A stretch of DNA of 64,000 nucleotides from Paenibacillus endophyticus (GTDB lineage Bacteria > Bacillota > Bacilli > Paenibacillales > Paenibacillaceae): positions 123,937 through 187,936 of the forward strand of contig NZ_JACHXW010000013.1 of the NCBI RefSeq assembly GCF_014192395.1. Reading direction: 5' to 3'. The notes under the pieces were generated by a model, which was given only the letters and a program-made list of their open reading frames with translations, did not search any database and was not told where the DNA came from. The translations under genes were made by a program, and so were the position numbers. This document shows positions 51,940 to 61,195 of this stretch, piece by piece. Positions within the stretch are counted from its first letter, which is position 1. Every line of letters begins with the position of its first letter.

Positions 51940-53045
51940 TAGGTAACCCCCCTCCTACTTTTTTTTCGATTTACGGTGTCTTCTCCGCCTTCAGCCGCCT
52001 CATGTACCGTAAACCAAAATGTGCTCCCCTGAGGACTTGACTGTTGAACGCCAATTTTTCCTCCGTACTGCTCCACCAGAAGCTTGGCAATGGAAAGTCC
52101 CAAGCCAGCGCCTCCGCTCTCACGGCTCCGAGAACGGTCCGAACGGTAAAACCGCTCAAATATCCGCTCTCTTTCCTCCTCAAGTACTCCTTCACCTTCA
52201 TCGGAGACGGTGAATCTTATAAACTTCTCAGTATGCCCGTTCATTTCCTCTGCTTCTATTATAATCCATCCGCCTCGCGGCGAATGACGTACCGCATTTT
52301 CGAGTAAGTTTTGCAATACCCTTTGCAAATGACGCGGCTGTATCGTCAAGAGCAGTGGACGGTGAGGCAGTTTCACTCTAAGCTGCAACAACTTCGCTTC
52401 AAAAGGCTTCGTAAACCTCGGTAAAAGTTCAACAAGTATATCCTCCACAGTCACAGTCGCTAGCCTAAGCTCCCCCGGCTCCCGCTTCTCCGCATTCAGC
52501 GTCGATAATTCAAATAAATCCTGAATCAGCTCGCCAAGCCGTATAGTTTCGCTGCGGATTGTCCCCAAGTAGCGCTTAAATGTTTCCTCATCTTGAATAA
52601 CATCGTCCTCAATAGCTTCCACGTACGACTGCACCGAAGCAAGCGGTGTACGCAAATCATGCGCCATATTGGCAATGAGCTCACGCTGCGCATATTCAGC
52701 GGCTTTAACCTGCGCAAAGCTTTTCTGCAAACTGCTTCCCATATGATTGAATTGCTCAGCAAGCAGCTTAAACTCTTTCAGCCCCGTATGCTCAACTCGA
52801 GCTTCTAGATCACCCGAAGCAATCCGGCCCGCTCCTTCTCCAACACGACGTACAGCTGCCTCTAACGGCCGTACCAGTAGAAAGTGAAGCAGACCTGACA
52901 CCAGCCCTGCACTAACCGTTGCCAAGGTCAACCAAATGAACTGCTCCTTCGACAACAGCATATACCGAAAGAAAACTAACAGCAAAATAATGATAAACAT
53001 AATACTGATCGTATTCGCCAGCAATAGATAAGAGCGCAGCTTCAT
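51939..53045 (-). CDS. Sensor histidine kinase
   Basis: 368 residues. Two membrane helices near residues 10-30 and 36-58 leave almost no extracellular loop, so the signal is likely within the membrane or from a partner. HAMP about 60-110, phospho-acceptor His129 in NMAHDLRTP, ATP-binding boxes NLLENAVRHS, DEGEGV and GAGLGLSI. Starts inside the end of the response regulator gene (ATGAAGC overlap). Confidence 0.93.
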   Translation of the reverse strand: MKLRSYLLLANTISIMFIIILLLVFFRYMLLSKEQFIWLTLATVSAGLVSGLLHFLLVRPLEAAVRRVGEGAGRIASGDLEARVEHTGLKEFKLLAEQFNHMGSSLQKSFAQVKAAEYAQRELIANMAHDLRTPLASVQSYVEAIEDDVIQDEETFKRYLGTIRSETIRLGELIQDLFELSTLNAEKREPGELRLATVTVEDILVELLPRFTKPFEAKLLQLRVKLPHRPLLLTIQPRHLQRVLQNLLENAVRHSPRGGWIIIEAEEMNGHTEKFIRFTVSDEGEGVLEEERERIFERFYRSDRSRSRESGGAGLGLSIAKLLVEQYGGKIGVQQSSPQGSTFWFTVHEAAEGGEDTVNRKKSRRGVT

Positions 53046-53788
53046 GCGTTTGCTCCTTTGCTGTCAAACTTATAGCCAATCCCCCATACCGTCTTAATCC
53101 ATCCGGGATCGGATGCATTATCCTCTATCTTCTCCCGTAATCGGCGTATATGTACCGTTACCGTAGTCATGTCCCCATCATACGCAACATCCCAAATCCG
53201 ATTGAGCAACTGACTGCGCGAGTAAACCTTCCCCGGATAGGAGGCCAATAAATGCAGCAAGTCAAATTCCTTTGCCGTTAGCTCGGTTTCCACGTCCTTG
53301 ACCATCACTCTTCTCTCCAAAGGAAAGATGGATAGTCCGTCAAAATAAAGCGGCTGACCCGTCTCTCCGCCGCTGCTGCCCGCTGCAGCCTTCCCAGGCT
53401 CCTTCACCATGCTGCCTGCTTGCGTTCCTGTTCTTCTCAAAATATTTTTGATCCGCAATACAAGCTCTCGCGGACTAAACGGCTTCGTCATATAATCGTC
53501 GGCACCCATCGTTAAGCCAAGCAGCCGATCAGCTTCTTCTCCTCGCGCCGTAAGCATGATAATCGGAGTTTCCTCCTCTTGCCGCACTTGATCGCATACC
53601 TCAATCCCGCCAAGCTTCGGCATCATTAAGTCGAGCACCATCAAATCCGGCCGATGCTCTCTCCATAGCTGCAGTACTTCCTCTCCGTTAGCCGCAACCC
53701 ATACTGTCCAGCCCTCACGCTCCAAATAACGACGGCATACATCTGTTATATTCCGCTCGTCATCAGCTACAATTATTTTGGCGCTCAA
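53042..53788 (-). CDS. OmpR/PhoB-family response regulator
   Basis: 248 residues. Receiver domain with phospho-acceptor Asp53 (LMVLDLMMPKLGG), Thr in LTARGEE and Lys in TKPFSPRELVLR; C-terminal winged helix (ELTAKEFDLLHLLASYPGKV, DMTTVTVHIRRLREKI). TTG start supported by GAGGAGGGACC. First gene of the RR-HK-oxidoreductase operon. A TATAAT at about 53836-53841 on the minus strand may be its promoter. Confidence 0.93.
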   Translation of the reverse strand: MSAKIIVADDERNITDVCRRYLEREGWTVWVAANGEEVLQLWREHRPDLMVLDLMMPKLGGIEVCDQVRQEEETPIIMLTARGEEADRLLGLTMGADDYMTKPFSPRELVLRIKNILRRTGTQAGSMVKEPGKAAAGSSGGETGQPLYFDGLSIFPLERRVMVKDVETELTAKEFDLLHLLASYPGKVYSRSQLLNRIWDVAYDGDMTTVTVHIRRLREKIEDNASDPGWIKTVWGIGYKFDSKGANA

Positions 53789-53909
53789 CGCTGGTCCCTC
53801 CTCGGTTCATCCCCCTAATATCCTCTTCCTACATTATAACGCTGTTAGGACTCAGATACGACTCCAGCTGTCTGCTAAAGCGGTAAATCCCCCGCCAATT
53901 TCAAACCTG

Positions 53910-54182
53910 CTACATTTTATCTTCCTTCATATCGTTGTCAGCCATATCATCTGTCTTCATGTCCTCTTCCATCATACTATTATTTTCCATCGTATCTTCC
54001 TTCTTGCTGTCGTTCTGCATATTCTCGTCAGACCTATTCTCTTTATTCATCGCATCGTCGCTCATGGGCTCGTTCATTTCCGATTGCGAGTTATCCTTGT
54101 TCATGTTGTCCTCATTTGCGTTACACGCGCTTAACGACAGCATCCCTCCTAGCAATAGTGCGGCCCAAATAACTTTCTTCAT
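53910..54182 (-). CDS. Methionine-rich acidic lipoprotein
   Basis: 90 residues from the ATG at 54182 behind GAGGAGG. A lipoprotein signal (MKKVIWAALLLGGMLSLSAC, Cys20) leads to 71 residues made of Asp, Glu, Asn, Lys, Ser and 12 Met (17%), with repeats such as MEEDMKTDDMADNDM. No aromatic residues; it should be disordered at the cell surface. Upstream of the two-component/MsrP-like operon on the same strand, it recalls the Met-rich peptide MrpX that serves as a hypochlorite sink reduced by YedY1 in Azospira. That role is inference. Confidence 0.85.
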   Translation of the reverse strand: MKKVIWAALLLGGMLSLSACNANEDNMNKDNSQSEMNEPMSDDAMNKENRSDENMQNDSKKEDTMENNSMMEEDMKTDDMADNDMKEDKM

Positions 54183-54317
54183 AACCGATTCCTCCTCGAA
54201 TATTTTGGATTGGCTTTCTGCTTCCCATACATCATAACCAATATAGCTAACCTTCCAAGAACGAAGCTCTTGCAAAAGCATTATAAAAATATTACGAATC
54301 TATTAACTCACGCGTCG

Positions 54318-54353
54318 AAAAAAAACAGATCACCCTCCATCGAGGATGATCTG
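54318..54353 (-). terminator. Terminator after SLH pseudogene
   Basis: CAGATCACCCTC / GAGGATGATCTG stem (54326-54337, 54342-54353) and eight T on the minus strand. It isolates the lipoprotein gene from the SLH pseudogene. Confidence 0.85.
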
Positions 54354-54378
54354 CCATTTGTCTTCTTAAGCCTTGATA

Positions 54379-55440
54379 TTAAAACTTGAGCAATTTGAAA
54401 ATAACGGATGCAGCCTGCGCACGAGTGGTATGCTGCTTAGGCTGATAGCTTCCATCCGTGAAGCCGTTAATAAATCCGGCTTCCTGCATTGCGATCACTG
54501 CTTCTTCTGCATAAGCAGCGATAGCCACTTGATCCTTAAAGGCTTGCAAAGCCGCGCCTTGTCCGTCAGTGCTAATGCCCGCAATTACTGCTGCGCGGGA
54601 GAGCATGACCGCCATGTCTTCTCTTGTGATGGTCTCGCCTCCGCCAAAGGAGCCATTCGCTTTGCCTTTTACGATTCCAAGCTTCTCGGCAGAAGCGACA
54701 GCTGAATAATACCAAGCGCCTTCTGTCAAATCATTGAGACTGCTGACCGCTTTCACGTCGATAAGACCGAGCGAGCCCAACAATTGCTGTACGAATTCTG
54801 CTCTAGTCACAGCTCTAGTTGGTTCAAATCTGCCATTGCCTGTGCCGCGTACGATATCTCTTGCAGCCAGCGCTTCAATCATCGATTGTGCCCAAGTCGT
54901 TTTCGATAGATCACTAAAGGCTGCGCCTGTTCTTGAACAGGAATGGTTACTTTAAGACCGCTTGCTGTGGTGTTATTGCTTGCATCCACCGTGATTTGCA
55001 GCGTGGAGGCTGTGCCTGCTTCTAGCGCCTTTTTCAAATCAGCTTCCGTAATGCGTGCATTCAAAGTGCCGCTCCCATCGATGTATGTCTTCACCGTAAT
55101 GTTGCCGCCAGTGGCTGCAACGTAATCATTATTCGTGCTACCACCTTCACTTACAGGAGTTGGTGTCGGCGTCACTATTGGATCTTCAGCTTTCGTCTTC
55201 ACCTGAAGCACCGGTGAATAAGCCGTTTCACCTACACTGCCCACAGCCGATACTTTGTAATAATACGTCGTGTCTGCGGTAAGTCCCGTAAAGTGCCAGC
55301 GTTGATGCTAGGAGCGCCTCAGAAAAAGCGGATTCTTTGGCATCATACATCGCCGTTACCTTGTAATAATAAGTCGTATTCGCTTTTACGTTTGTATCTG
55401 TGTAACCATTTGCCGTGAGCTCCGAGCTATTGACCTTTTT
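54379..55440 (-). pseudogene. Fn3-SLH surface protein, 5' truncated and frameshifted
   Basis: Three frames together encode: a fibronectin-III end (NTTYYYKVTAMYDAKESAFS), a second Fn3 (FTGLTADTTYYYKVSAVGSV), a Pro linker and a beta domain, then SLH modules (IVRGTGNGRFEPTRAVTRAE and two more). Shifts near 55310 and 54915 separate them; the 5' end is missing and abuts the solute-binding protein gene. Once a secreted cell-wall-bound protein, now broken, unless the indels are assembly errors. Confidence 0.82.
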
Positions 55441-55451
55441 TATTTCATTCC

Positions 55452-57047
55452 TTACTTAATGCCTTGCGCTTCTACATAAGCAAGCCATTGTTTTTTGTAC
55501 TCGGCTTGAATTTTTTCAAGACCAGCTTGGTTTGCTTTTTCCATGAAAGTGGCCAAGCCATCTTCAACGTTTTTCACAAGACCGGCGTTAAGCGGGAACA
55601 GGTACTGCTTCTCTACTTGCTCAAGAGCTGCTCTCTCTGCTTGGTATGCCGTGTAGTCTTCAGCGAAACCAGTGAATTTATCCGGTACTTGGATTTTATC
55701 AAGATCTTCAAAAATAGCTTTTACGCCGTCATAGTTTTTGTCGAACAACATGAACTCTGGATTTCTCCAAGCCCAACCGTTCATGCCCTCGCGAGGGAAG
55801 CCGTTGGAATTGGAATCGCCGATCATGGAGTAGTAGCCGTCTTTTACTTCATAGTTTTTGCCTTCAACGCCGTATTGCGTAAGCATGTTATAACGTTTGT
55901 CTGTTACCATTTTCTCGTAGAACGCGAGTGCGCGCTCCGCGTTTTTGCTGCTTGCTGGGATAGCGAAGCCGTTGTGGATCGGGTGAACCGGTGTTGCGAT
56001 TCCGTTTGTTTTCGGGAATGGGTGGTAGCCAAGCTTCCATTCCGGGTGAGTCGATTGGATTTTGATAACCATGTCATTGAAACGAGTCGGGTTGTCGCCC
56101 AGGATTGCTGCTGCTTTGCCGGAAGTAACTTGATCCTGCAAGGTATCCTTAACGGCTAGTACGTTTTTCACCATGTAGCCGTTGTCTTGCCAGCGCTTCA
56201 ATACAGTCAAATGCTCTTTTTGCTCGTCTGAACCCCAGTAGGAAGTTACTTCGCTTGGTGTTGCGTAGTTCACGCCAACGCCGTAAGGAAGTGCGCCGAT
56301 TGGAGTGCCTGCGATGCCTTTGAAGCGGTCCATCAGGTTTGTTTTCACATCAGAGTTCATCGAAAGCGGTGTTACCGTTGGCTCGTTTTTCTTGATGCCA
56401 TCCAAGTATTGCTCGAAAGTCGCGATATCGACCGGAGTCGGCAGGTTGTATTTCTCGCGAAGATCCTCGCGCCATACGAAGCCGTCTGTTACATACTCTT
56501 TGTATGTTGCCGGAACCGTATAGATTTGGCCGTCGATTTTGACAGCTTCCCACATTTCGGCAGGCACATAAGAGTTAAGGGCTGGCGCAGCTACAGGAAG
56601 AAGCTTGTCAAGCGGCTGGAAAGCGCCCTTTTTCGCATAGGATTGGTATTGTGTCCATTCTGCTGTGAAGATCAAGTCAACTTGTTGACCCGAACCTAGA
56701 AGCAGCTTGTATTTTTGATCCCAATCTGTCCAAGAAGTATAGTTGAACTTAACCGTTGCATTCAAATCTTCCAATGCCATTTTGTTTACTTGCTCTTGAA
56801 TAGAAGCGATGTCCTTTGGAGCGTCACCAAGCATATAAAATTGCAATTCCACTTTTTTAGAAGTATCGATGCCCGGTTTTTCGGCACCTTCATTTGTCGT
56901 GCCTTCGTTCGTCGCGCCCTCTGCATCTTTTGGAGCGTTTGTGGCAGCGCTATTGCCATTGTTGTTTGATCCGCAAGCTGCTAGTACGGTGATAAACACG
57001 ATGAGCGATAGAAACATAGTGACCGCTTTTAATGCTTTGTTAGTCAT
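55452..57047 (-). CDS. Carbohydrate ABC transporter substrate-binding lipoprotein (LplA-like)
   Basis: 531 residues. Lipoprotein signal ending FITVLAACG (Cys25), Asn/Ala/Glu linker, then a family 1-type large binding protein (LQFYMLGDAPKDIASIQEQV, WTDWDQKYKLLLGSGQQVDL, INPR-like PTRFNDM). It follows the two permease genes, as in lplBAC-type oligosaccharide importers. Probably binds an oligosaccharide; the neighbouring GH42 and arabinan genes suggest galacto- or arabino-oligosaccharides, as inference. Confidence 0.92.
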   Translation of the reverse strand: MTNKALKAVTMFLSLIVFITVLAACGSNNNGNSAATNAPKDAEGATNEGTTNEGAEKPGIDTSKKVELQFYMLGDAPKDIASIQEQVNKMALEDLNATVKFNYTSWTDWDQKYKLLLGSGQQVDLIFTAEWTQYQSYAKKGAFQPLDKLLPVAAPALNSYVPAEMWEAVKIDGQIYTVPATYKEYVTDGFVWREDLREKYNLPTPVDIATFEQYLDGIKKNEPTVTPLSMNSDVKTNLMDRFKGIAGTPIGALPYGVGVNYATPSEVTSYWGSDEQKEHLTVLKRWQDNGYMVKNVLAVKDTLQDQVTSGKAAAILGDNPTRFNDMVIKIQSTHPEWKLGYHPFPKTNGIATPVHPIHNGFAIPASSKNAERALAFYEKMVTDKRYNMLTQYGVEGKNYEVKDGYYSMIGDSNSNGFPREGMNGWAWRNPEFMLFDKNYDGVKAIFEDLDKIQVPDKFTGFAEDYTAYQAERAALEQVEKQYLFPLNAGLVKNVEDGLATFMEKANQAGLEKIQAEYKKQWLAYVEAQGIK

Positions 57048-57119
57048 GTGAATCCTCCCTTTTCATTAAGAACTTATCTATGTTAGCTAAACGCGGAATG
57101 ACTGCTCCCTTGTTCAGTT

Positions 57120-58013
57120 CTAACCTTTTACCGCGCCAATCGTCAATCCTTTTACGAAATAACGCTGAACGAAAGGATACAGGAACAGAATAGGTCCCGT
57201 CACGATAATGGACATCGCCATCTTCGTCGATTCGGTCGGCATATCGGCGCCTAATGAAACCCCGGTACCCGAACCCATTTGCGCCACAAAGCTCATCGCG
57301 TTAATGACGTTGTACAAGTAATACTGCAGCTGGTACTTCGTCGTATCGTTGATGAACAGCGAGGACGTGAACCAATCATTCCAATAATGCAGCGCTAGGA
57401 ACAAGCCTACCGTTGCAATGCCCGGCATGGAGAGCTGCAGGACAATCCGGCTGTAGATCGTGAAATCGTTGGCACCGTCGATTTTGGCGGATTCGATGAC
57501 CTCATCCGGTACGGCGGAGCGAATAAAGTTTTTCATCAATATAATAAGGAAAGGCGTCATTAGGCCCGGTAGAATCAATACCTCGAGTTTGTCCGTCAGC
57601 TTCAAGTACTTGGTCATCAGAATGTACCAAGGCACGAGCCCGCCGCCGAACAGCGTCGTGAAATAAATCATAAAGGAGAAGAAATTCCGGTATTTGAAAT
57701 CTCTGCGCTGCAGGACGTAACCCGCCATCGTCATGAGGAACAGGCCAAGCGTCGTCCCAACTACCGTCGTCAGCGTCGTAACGCCATAGGCGGTCAATAC
57801 CTGCTTCGGAAAGCGGAATACCGTCTCGTATCCCTCGAATGAGAATACGGTCGGTATTAAATGGTAGCCATCCCTTATGATTGCCTCATTCTGCGTAAAG
57901 GAAGCGGAGATGATAAGCAGGAACGGGAACAAGCAGGCTGCCGTCGATATAAGTATGACTACGAATGCAATGAGTCTAAACCACTTCATATAATTGTCGT
58001 CTTTGATTTTCAT
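57120..58013 (-). CDS. ABC sugar permease, LplC/YtcP-like
   Basis: 297 residues with six membrane helices and the permease EAA loop (ESAKIDGANDFTIYSRIVLQLS, ending before PGIATVGLF). Pairs with the LplB-like permease and the binding protein. No ATPase is in the cluster; it probably uses a shared MsmX-type ATPase, as known for this family. Confidence 0.93.
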   Translation of the reverse strand: MKIKDDNYMKWFRLIAFVVILISTAACLFPFLLIISASFTQNEAIIRDGYHLIPTVFSFEGYETVFRFPKQVLTAYGVTTLTTVVGTTLGLFLMTMAGYVLQRRDFKYRNFFSFMIYFTTLFGGGLVPWYILMTKYLKLTDKLEVLILPGLMTPFLIILMKNFIRSAVPDEVIESAKIDGANDFTIYSRIVLQLSMPGIATVGLFLALHYWNDWFTSSLFINDTTKYQLQYYLYNVINAMSFVAQMGSGTGVSLGADMPTESTKMAMSIIVTGPILFLYPFVQRYFVKGLTIGAVKG

Positions 58014-58060
58014 GGGAACCTCCTACTGTAAGCTGGCTATTGGTGAGCTGCTCCGTTCGT

Positions 58061-58984
58061 TTAGAACAGGGCGTACTCGTCGTTGATTTTTTTGATGATG
58101 TAATTGACGGTCATGATAAGCACGAAGCCGAATAGCGACTGGTAAAGCCCCGCTGCTGTCGACATGCCGATATCGAACGTCACTTTGAGTGAACGATATA
58201 CGTACGTATCCAGAATATCCGTCGTATTGTAGAGCACGCCATTGTTCCCGATCAATTGATAGAAGAGGTCGAACTGCCCTTTCATAATGCTGCCGAGCGC
58301 GAACAGCAGGAGCATAACGAAGGTCGTCTTCAGCATTGGAACGGTAATGAACCAAATGCGTTGGAAAATGTTCGCGCCGTCGATTTTGGCAGCCTCATAA
58401 TACTCTTCGCTGATGCCTGTAATGGAAGCGAGGTAGATAACCATGCTGTAGCCGATATTTTTCCACAGGTAGAAGATGATAATCAAGAAGACCCACACCC
58501 AAGGCGTATTGTATACGTCAACGCTCTCATAGCCGAATGACTTCAATGTTGAGTTCAGGAATCCGCTCTCATAGTTAAAGACGTTATATACGATAACGCT
58601 CAAAATAACGAAGGATACAAAGTAAGGAAGAAACATGATCGATTGCGTCAGCTTCTTAAACCACTGCAAGCGCAGCTCGCTTAGAAGGATCGCCAGCGCA
58701 ATGGCCAGTACGTTACCGAGTAGAATAAACACGACGTTATACCCGACCGTATTTAATGTAAGTCTTGCAAGTACCCCCGATTTCCATAAAAACTTAAAAT
58801 TGTCGAGTCCAACGAATTGGCTGTTGAACAAGCTCGTGTTGAAGTCGAATCGGGTGAAGGCGTAGTAGACGCCTACCATGGGTACATACGAGTTAATTAG
58901 GAAGAAGATAAGCGCCGGCAGCAACATAAGGAAGAGCAGGCGGTTCGTCACAAGTTCCTTAAGCAGTCCATTTTTTTTCAACAT
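58061..58984 (-). CDS. ABC sugar permease, LplB/UgpA-like
   Basis: 307 residues, six membrane helices, EAA loop EAAKIDGANIFQRIWFITVP. ATG at 58984 is preferred (GAGAGGAGA upstream) to the ATG at 59005. First gene of the importer operon lplB-lplC-lplA order. The adjoining pseudogene and AraC-type regulator at 61196 may have formed one sugar-use locus. Confidence 0.93.
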   Translation of the reverse strand: MLKKNGLLKELVTNRLLFLMLLPALIFFLINSYVPMVGVYYAFTRFDFNTSLFNSQFVGLDNFKFLWKSGVLARLTLNTVGYNVVFILLGNVLAIALAILLSELRLQWFKKLTQSIMFLPYFVSFVILSVIVYNVFNYESGFLNSTLKSFGYESVDVYNTPWVWVFLIIIFYLWKNIGYSMVIYLASITGISEEYYEAAKIDGANIFQRIWFITVPMLKTTFVMLLLFALGSIMKGQFDLFYQLIGNNGVLYNTTDILDTYVYRSLKVTFDIGMSTAAGLYQSLFGFVLIMTVNYIIKKINDEYALF

Positions 58985-59170
58985 GCAGATGATGTCTCCT
59001 CTCACAGCGTTCGTTTCTATTTAGTGTTGTTTGGTCTGCTCTCACTGTACGATCCCGCCGTTTCGAGCGAAAGAGAAAGAATGCAAAGTCAGTGAACGAA
59101 ATAGCGAAATGCACAGTGAACGATTTAAACTTTTATGGATAAACAGGCCATTTCATGGGGTTTCCCATAC

Positions 59171-59231
59171 AAAAAAACCACGAGACCGCCTGCTCGAATA
59201 GGTATTCGAGACTAGCGGAAGCGTGGTTTTT
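59171..59231 (-). terminator. Terminator after GH42 pseudogene
   Basis: AAAAACCACG / CGTGGTTTTT outer stem with an inner CTCGAATA/TATTCGAG stem; T-rich on both strands. The importer operon therefore has its own promoter in the gap 58985-59170, where I see no clear operator. Confidence 0.75.
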
Positions 59232-59242
59232 AACTTCATTTG

Positions 59243-60851
59243 CTATGCAATTTGTAGAATCATGACGCCATGCGCTTCGACTTTCACCTTTTCGCTCACC
59301 TGCGACTCGTTAATAGGTCTATATACTCCGTATTTCCGAGTGAAATGGCCGCTGCATGGCTGTTATGGTTCAAAACAAACGTATACACCTGGTCTTCCTT
59401 GACGCGCTGAGCGAGCTCAACGCCTGCATCCGCTTGAAATGGAGCGGCAATATGATGCTTTTCACACAAAGTTTGGACGAGATCGCCCAGCAGCAGCTTC
59501 TGCTCAGGAGCCGTCGCCACATAATACGCTTCGCCTTCTCCGAAGGAATGAACCGTGAGCGCTGGCATTCCCGCATAGAAATCAGTGCCGTACGTGCCGA
59601 TTGCCCTCGCTCCTTCCAAATGAAGCAGATCGCATAGCAAGCCGCATTCGTAAGTGCCCGCTACATGACCAAAAGTCTCGCTAATGTTGACGCTATTGCG
59701 CATTTCCGGTAGCAGACTATCGATCTCCTCGACCCACAGACCGAGCAAGCTGCGAAGCTTGCCTGGATATCCGCCTAATGTAACCAAATCGTTCTCGTTG
59801 ACGATTCCGCTGAAAAAGGTAGTAATAAAGGTACCTCCACTTTGCACGAATGCCTCGATCCGCTCGGCTACCCCCGGCTTGAGCATATAAAGCACTGGAG
59901 CAACGAGTATTTTATAGCTGGAGAAATCACTTAACGGACTGAGTACGTCTACGGCGATATTTTGGTCGTAGAAGGCTTTATAATACTTTTGCGCCTGATC
60001 CAAATAGTTCAAATCCACGCTCGGACCGCTCGTAATCTCAACCGCGTTCCACGTATCGATATCGAATAGCAGCGCTGCTTCGGCATGAACCTCAGAATCG
60101 AGCAAACGGTCGCCTAATTCGCCCAGCTCTCTGCCCAAAGCGGCGCATTCTCTGAATACCCGAGTATCCTCATGCCCAACATGCTCGATAACCGCTCCAT
60201 GATATTTCTCGCATGCACCGAAGGAGCGGCGAAGCTGAAAGAACATGACCGTATCGGCTCCATGCGCAACCGCTTGGTAGCTCCAAAGCCGCATCACACC
60301 TGGGCGCTTTAAGCTATTGTAAGGCTGCCAGTTCTGCTGGCTTGGCGTCTGCTCCATCAGCAATGTTCAGCTTGTCCAGCGTCTCGTATTTCACCTTCAG
60401 CCATTCGCGGAACTCTGCTGCGCAATTGCCGCAATAACAGTGCGTGCCGTATTCATTGTTGATATGCCAGATAAGCAGAGCCGGATGGTCCTTGTAGCGT
60501 GCGGCTAGGACGCGGGCAAGCCGGCTTGATAAACGGCGGTAGGTCTTGCTGTTCGGACAAAAGTTCGTCCGTGCGCCATGCGTTCGTTTTCTTCCATTTA
60601 CATCTACCGGCAGCACGTCCTCATACTTAGATGCCATTCTCGGCAATCAAATTCAGAAGCTTATCGAGCCAATCGAATTGAAATTGCTCCTCTGACGGCT
60701 GCAGCTTGGCCCAGCTAAAGACAGGCAGCGTGACCACATTAATTCCCGCTTCCTTAAATAAACGCATATCTTCATGCCAAATCTCCTCCGGCCATTGATC
60801 GGGATTGTAGTCTCCCCCGTACCAGATTTGCTTCAGCTTTGTATTAATCAT
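59243..60851 (-). pseudogene. GH42 beta-galactosidase with internal deletions
   Basis: N-terminus MINTKLKQIWYGGDYNPDQW and a good ribosome site remain. The acid/base Glu (LIWHINNEYGTHCYCGNC) and nucleophile Glu (MLMEQTPSQQNW) are both present, but about 50 bases are missing after residue ~75, about 500 bases are missing between these two motifs, and the last 25 residues (SEKVKVEAHGVMILQIA, stop 59243) are out of frame. Residual length is about 530 codons instead of ~680. The enzyme would have cleaved beta-galactosides in the cytoplasm. Confidence 0.88.
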
Positions 60852-61195
60852 TTCTTCACGGTCCCCTCTGCGATAAGCCTGGAATTCCGTGACATTCTAA
60901 CGGAAAAAGCGGCGATTTGTCACTAAAATAGCGGCCTTTCGCCAATATGTTCACTACGGTACGGATTGTTCACTTCCCAAAAATCAGGTTCATTCACCTT
61001 GATTAACATGCTTCATTGCCCCCGCAGACAGATGAAGATTATAATGATGAATGTATTAACGGCGTGCAGAGTGAAATATTCATACTATTGATTAGCAAGC
61101 TTCTTTTTGTTAAGGTTCCGTAAAAGGAAGCGCTTACCTAATATCAGTGAACAAATGTATCCTGTAAGCTTCTTACATATAGAGGGGGAACCAGC
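60852..61195. other. Divergent intergenic region GH42 remnant / AraC-type regulator
   Basis: No gene. A cre-like element AGGAAGCGCTTACC at 61125-61138 lies 58 bases before the regulator's ATG, which suggests catabolite control. Other promoters are not obvious. Confidence 0.45.
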
